Shown here: positions 61,432 to 64,000 of the stretch, piece by piece | Numbering within the stretch: position 1 is the first letter of the stretch | Layout: each line of letters begins with the position of its first letter | From: Streptomyces capillispiralis | Lineage (GTDB): Bacteria; Actinomycetota; Actinomycetes; Streptomycetales; Streptomycetaceae | Direction of reading: 5' to 3' | Length of the DNA: 64,000 nt | Assembly (NCBI RefSeq): GCF_007829875.1 | Contig: NZ_VIWV01000001.1 | Location: 1,488,001-1,552,000, forward strand | Position numbers and translations under genes: made by a program | The notes under the pieces: model-generated | Database searches by the model: none | What the model was told of the DNA's origin: nothing | What the model saw: the letters and a program-made list of their open reading frames with translations, nothing else

Positions 61432-62484
61432 TCATCCCACCCTGACTTGACCCTCGGGCACCAGATGCAGGTCGACGAGTTCCTCGCGGACCAGGTTCGC
61501 GTACACGGTGGCACCGTGCACGGAGGTGTGCGTGTTGTCCCGTTTCTCGTTGTGGAGGTAGAGCGCCTTGGAACCCTCCACGCCCAGGGACTCCACGAGC
61601 GCCTTGGTCCGTGCGGTCAGGTCGATCAGCGGGACGTCCCGGTCGGCCGCCACGGAGCGGATGACGGCCGGGTGGTCGACGCCGAGCCCGTTGACGAGCA
61701 GTGCGGTGGGGTTGTTCAGGGTGCCGTCCGCGTTGAACCAGCGCCGTACGATCGGGGTCACCAGAACCGGTTGGCCGCCCCGTTCCCGTACGCCCGCCAC
61801 CAGTGTCTCCAGGTTGGCCCGGTAGGTCGCCCCGTCGGTGGTCTTGTCGTTGTGGGCGAGCTGGATCAGGACGAGGTCGCCGCGCCGGACCAGTGGCCCG
61901 ACGGTGTCCCACAGGAGCGGGTTCCCGAGATAGCTGACCGTACTCTCCCCGGAATCCGCGTAGTTGGCGACGGACACGCCCCTGCGCAGGTACGCGGGCA
62001 GGTGCTGGCCCCAGCCCGCGTAGGGGTCGCCGGGCTGGTCGCAGACCGTGGAGTCGCCGACCAGGAGGATCTGCCGGGCGTGGTGCGCCGGGGCGACCCG
62101 GATGCCGGCGAGGGCGGGCGCGCTGCCGCCGACGGTGAGGTCGAGTCCCGGTGTGCCGTCGGCTCCGAGCGGCTCGCCCTCCGGGGTGCGGACGTTCACG
62201 GTGAAGCTGCGGACGATCCGCTCCCCGGCCGGTACGGCGGTCTCCGGGAGCAGGGCGCGCCGGGTCTCGCCCGCGAGGGCGGTGCTGGACGCCCCGTCAC
62301 CGCCGAGGGTGACCCGCACGTCGTAGGTACCGGGCGGCAGGTCGAAGTGGCAGGCGGTGGCGGTGCAGTTCTCGATGCCGGGGGCCGGCCGGTGCCCCTG
62401 GTGCTGCCGCGCCTGGGCCGGTACGGCGGTCAGGCCGATGCCCAGCGCCACGGCCGCGGTGACGGCGGCCCGGGCCGGTCTCAT
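61432..62484 (-). CDS. Secreted SGNH/GDSL esterase (rhamnogalacturonan acetylesterase-like)
   Basis: 350 residues. Signal peptide MRPARAAVTAAVALGIGLTA then a cleavage near AQA. An N-terminal beta domain of ~110 residues (CTATACHFDLPPGTYDVRV) is followed by the SGNH hydrolase: block I LLVGDSTVCDQPGD (nucleophile Ser), block II GWGQHLP, block III LIQLAHNDKTTDG (Asn), and KRDNTHTSVHG carrying the Asp-x-x-His pair. Removes acetyl groups from pectic polysaccharide, by family. ATG 62484 overlaps the stop of the GH43 gene (ATGA). Confidence 0.9.
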   Translation of the reverse strand: MRPARAAVTAAVALGIGLTAVPAQARQHQGHRPAPGIENCTATACHFDLPPGTYDVRVTLGGDGASSTALAGETRRALLPETAVPAGERIVRSFTVNVRTPEGEPLGADGTPGLDLTVGGSAPALAGIRVAPAHHARQILLVGDSTVCDQPGDPYAGWGQHLPAYLRRGVSVANYADSGESTVSYLGNPLLWDTVGPLVRRGDLVLIQLAHNDKTTDGATYRANLETLVAGVRERGGQPVLVTPIVRRWFNADGTLNNPTALLVNGLGVDHPAVIRSVAADRDVPLIDLTARTKALVESLGVEGSKALYLHNEKRDNTHTSVHGATVYANLVREELVDLHLVPEGQVRVG

Positions 62485-63893
62485 GTGCCGCGCGTCCACT
62501 GCTGGTTGGTCCCTCCGTTGCAGGTGTACGTGATGAGGGCCGCCGCGTTGGCGGTGGAGCCGCCGGACACGTCCAGGCACTCGCCGGTCGCCCGTGACCG
62601 GAGGGTCACGTAGGAGCCGCTGGTGCCGAGGGTCCACTGCTGGGCGGTGGCGGAGGGGGAGCAGTTCTCCTGGGTGACCGTGCTCGCGTTCTCCGTCAGG
62701 CACAGGGAGCTGTGCCATGCGACGAGTTGGTGGTGGCCGTCGCCGGTGGGCCTGAACCAGAACCGCTGGTTGCCGCCGCCGTTGCAGTCGTACTGCTTGG
62801 TCTGGGCGCCCTGCCACTGCGACTGGCCGGTCACGTCCGCGCACCGGCCGCTGTGCCGGGCGGTGAGCGTGTGGTACGTGGCGGACGTCCCGCTGACCGT
62901 CCCGGCGGCCGTGTCGATGGTGACCTCCGGGGACCAGGACAGGGACATCGAGGTGGCGGACGGGAAGGTCAGCGGCAGCCACACGTACCGGGAGTCGTTG
63001 ACGGTCCCGCCGAAGGAGTTGCCCCAGCGGTCGCCGAGGTACAGGTACGAGGTGCCGGAGGAGCCCTGGACCGGCAGCACGAAGGCGGTCTGCGAGCCGA
63101 AGGCGGTCGCGTCGCCGACGTCGCGCATCGCCGACCAGGGTCCGGAGAGGCTGGTGGCGGTGGCGTACCGCTGCTGGTTGGGGTTCCAGCCGGTGGCGCC
63201 CGAGGTCAGCATGAAGTAGACGCCGCCCCGCTTGAACAGGGCCGGTGCCTCGCGGTGGCCGCCGGGCCAGGGGTTGGCGACCAGGCTCGCGATGCCGGTG
63301 TGGTCGGCGGTGAGCCGGTAAATGTGCAGGTCGTAGTTCTCGCGGGCGGCGGAGACCATGTAGCCGGTGCCGTCGGTGTCCGTGAAGACGGTGATGTCGC
63401 GGGACATGTGCTGCCCGAGCGGGCGGAAGCTGCCCCGCCAGGTGTAGTTCCCGTCCACGGTGTCGGAGACGGCGACGGCGGCGCGGGCCTCGCTGTAGTC
63501 GCTGCCGTTCTCCTTGTGCATCCACATCACGTACTGGCCGGTGGACGCGTTGTACATGACCTTGGGCCGCTCGATGTTGGCGGTGGCGAGTTCCGGGTGG
63601 CTGGCTTCGGTGAGGACCTGGCCCCGGAACTCCCAGTTCTTCAGGTCGGTGGAGCGGTAGGCGTCCACGGAGCGGAAGGTGTTGTCGGCGTTGCGGTGCT
63701 CGCCGAACCAGTAGTAATACGCTCCGGACTTGAGGACACCGCCGCCGTGGGCGTGCAGAGGGCTGCCCGAACGGTCGGTGAACTGCGTGCCGTTGGCGAT
63801 CGTCTGCGGGGCGGCCTGGGCGGGCCCCGCGGTGGCCAGGGCGCCGGCGAGCGCGAGACAGAGGGCGAGCAGTACGGCGTAGGCACGTCTCAT
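62481..63893 (-). CDS. Secreted GH43-family glycosidase with ricin-type lectin (CBM13)
   Basis: 470 residues. Signal peptide MRRAYAVLLALCLALAGALA. A five-bladed propeller domain from residue ~30: QFTDRSGSPLHAHGGGVLKS, YYYWFGEHRNADNTFR, WEFRGQVL, IERPKVMYNASTGQYVMWMH, TVFTDTDGTGYMVSA are typical GH43 exo-beta-1,3-galactanase-like elements. From ~345 a ricin B lectin with Q-x-W repeats: HSGRCADVTGQ, NQRFWFRP, CLTENASTVTQENC, QQWTLGTSG, CLDVSGGSTAN, NQQWTRGT. Likely acts on arabinogalactan or arabinan. ATG 63893. Confidence 0.92.
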   Translation of the reverse strand: MRRAYAVLLALCLALAGALATAGPAQAAPQTIANGTQFTDRSGSPLHAHGGGVLKSGAYYYWFGEHRNADNTFRSVDAYRSTDLKNWEFRGQVLTEASHPELATANIERPKVMYNASTGQYVMWMHKENGSDYSEARAAVAVSDTVDGNYTWRGSFRPLGQHMSRDITVFTDTDGTGYMVSAARENYDLHIYRLTADHTGIASLVANPWPGGHREAPALFKRGGVYFMLTSGATGWNPNQQRYATATSLSGPWSAMRDVGDATAFGSQTAFVLPVQGSSGTSYLYLGDRWGNSFGGTVNDSRYVWLPLTFPSATSMSLSWSPEVTIDTAAGTVSGTSATYHTLTARHSGRCADVTGQSQWQGAQTKQYDCNGGGNQRFWFRPTGDGHHQLVAWHSSLCLTENASTVTQENCSPSATAQQWTLGTSGSYVTLRSRATGECLDVSGGSTANAAALITYTCNGGTNQQWTRGT

Positions 63894-63894
63894 G

Positions 63895-64000
63895 TCACGC
63901 CCCCCGCCCCGCCGCGCCGTCGGCCACGGGGACGCCGAAGTCGGGGGTGCCGTCCGCCTTCCAGCCGAGCGGCTGGACCCGGGTGTGGCGGTTGGGGTCG
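63895..64000 (-). CDS. GH43-like glycosidase, C-terminal end only
   Basis: 34 codons visible before the stop: (D)PNRHTRVQPLGWKADGTPD then FGVPVADGAAGRGA. HTRVQPLGW and DGTPDFGVPVADG form the conserved C-terminus of secreted GH43 alpha-L-arabinofuranosidase/beta-xylosidase type enzymes as I recall. Its stop lies one base from the downstream GH43 start, so it is the preceding gene of the same secreted operon. Confidence 0.7.
   Translation of the reverse strand, partial: DPNRHTRVQPLGWKADGTPDFGVPVADGAAGRGA

Overview
The window is actinobacterial chromosome of very high GC with almost every codon ending in G or C, many GTG starts (and some TTG), four-base ATGA/GTGA overlaps and AGGAG-type ribosome sites. 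Gene content (PucR-controlled xanthine dehydrogenase, large LuxR ATPase regulator, DUF2637 protein, AldO-type alditol oxidase, many secreted hydrolases) points to Streptomyces. From memory the order gcl, paired acyl-CoA synthetases, glycan genes, xdh, aldO resembles one arm of the S. coelicolor chromosome; this is recollection, not a search result. No rRNA, tRNA or CRISPR was seen.

Layout. 1-9.6 kb: glyoxylate carboligase (cut by the window edge), a zinc-ribbon protein, two coupled acyl-CoA synthetases, and two LuxR-type regulators. 9.7-13.6 kb: secreted trypsin, AlkZ-like winged-helix protein, small proteins and a pyruvyltransferase-like protein. 13.7-21 kb: a minus-strand surface-glycan operon (two GT2, a heptosyltransferase-like GT9, a second GT9, a GmhB-like phosphatase, a third GT2). 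It is visibly eroding: an IS110 element sits inside it, and a GT4 gene is reduced to its C-terminal tail. 21.2-30.5 kb: purine catabolism, with xdh FAD, 2Fe-2S and molybdopterin subunits, an NCS2 purine permease, XdhC, and divergent pucR. 30.6-41.9 kb: TPR protein, GntR and iron-regulated FhuF-like protein, DUF2637 membrane protein, anti-sigma-type ATPase, membrane-tethered HTH protein, pyruvate oxidase, a PP2C-fold protein lacking metal ligands, and DUF456.

42-50 kb: an alkylation-repair pair (Ada-AraC-AlkA fusion coupled to ogt), RsgA with a tiny leader ORF, a sigma-like/zinc-finger/transmembrane/CBM2 fusion, a radical SAM protein with unusual cysteine spacing, and alditol oxidase. 50-54.3 kb: ROK regulator and GH2 beta-galactosidase. 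54.3-61.3 kb: Tat-exported PHP metallohydrolase with a His-rich head, a TetR gene whose natural start reads ATA, an alpha/alpha-toroid membrane protein paired with a cupin, NUDIX, PEP-mutase-like and DinB-like proteins. 61.4-64 kb: a secreted plant-polysaccharide operon (GH43 tail, GH43-ricin lectin, GDSL esterase) running off the window.

Functional themes are purine/ureide salvage (xdh, permease, pucR and gcl with a candidate operator), plant polysaccharide use, cell-surface glycan synthesis in decay, and DNA alkylation repair. The most interesting items are the IS110 copy with a foldable bridge-RNA candidate, the GT4 remnant flanked by perfectly coupled micro-ORFs, the CBM2 sigma-like membrane fusion, a Shine-Dalgarno-masking leader before the purine permease, and the ATA-start TetR gene.
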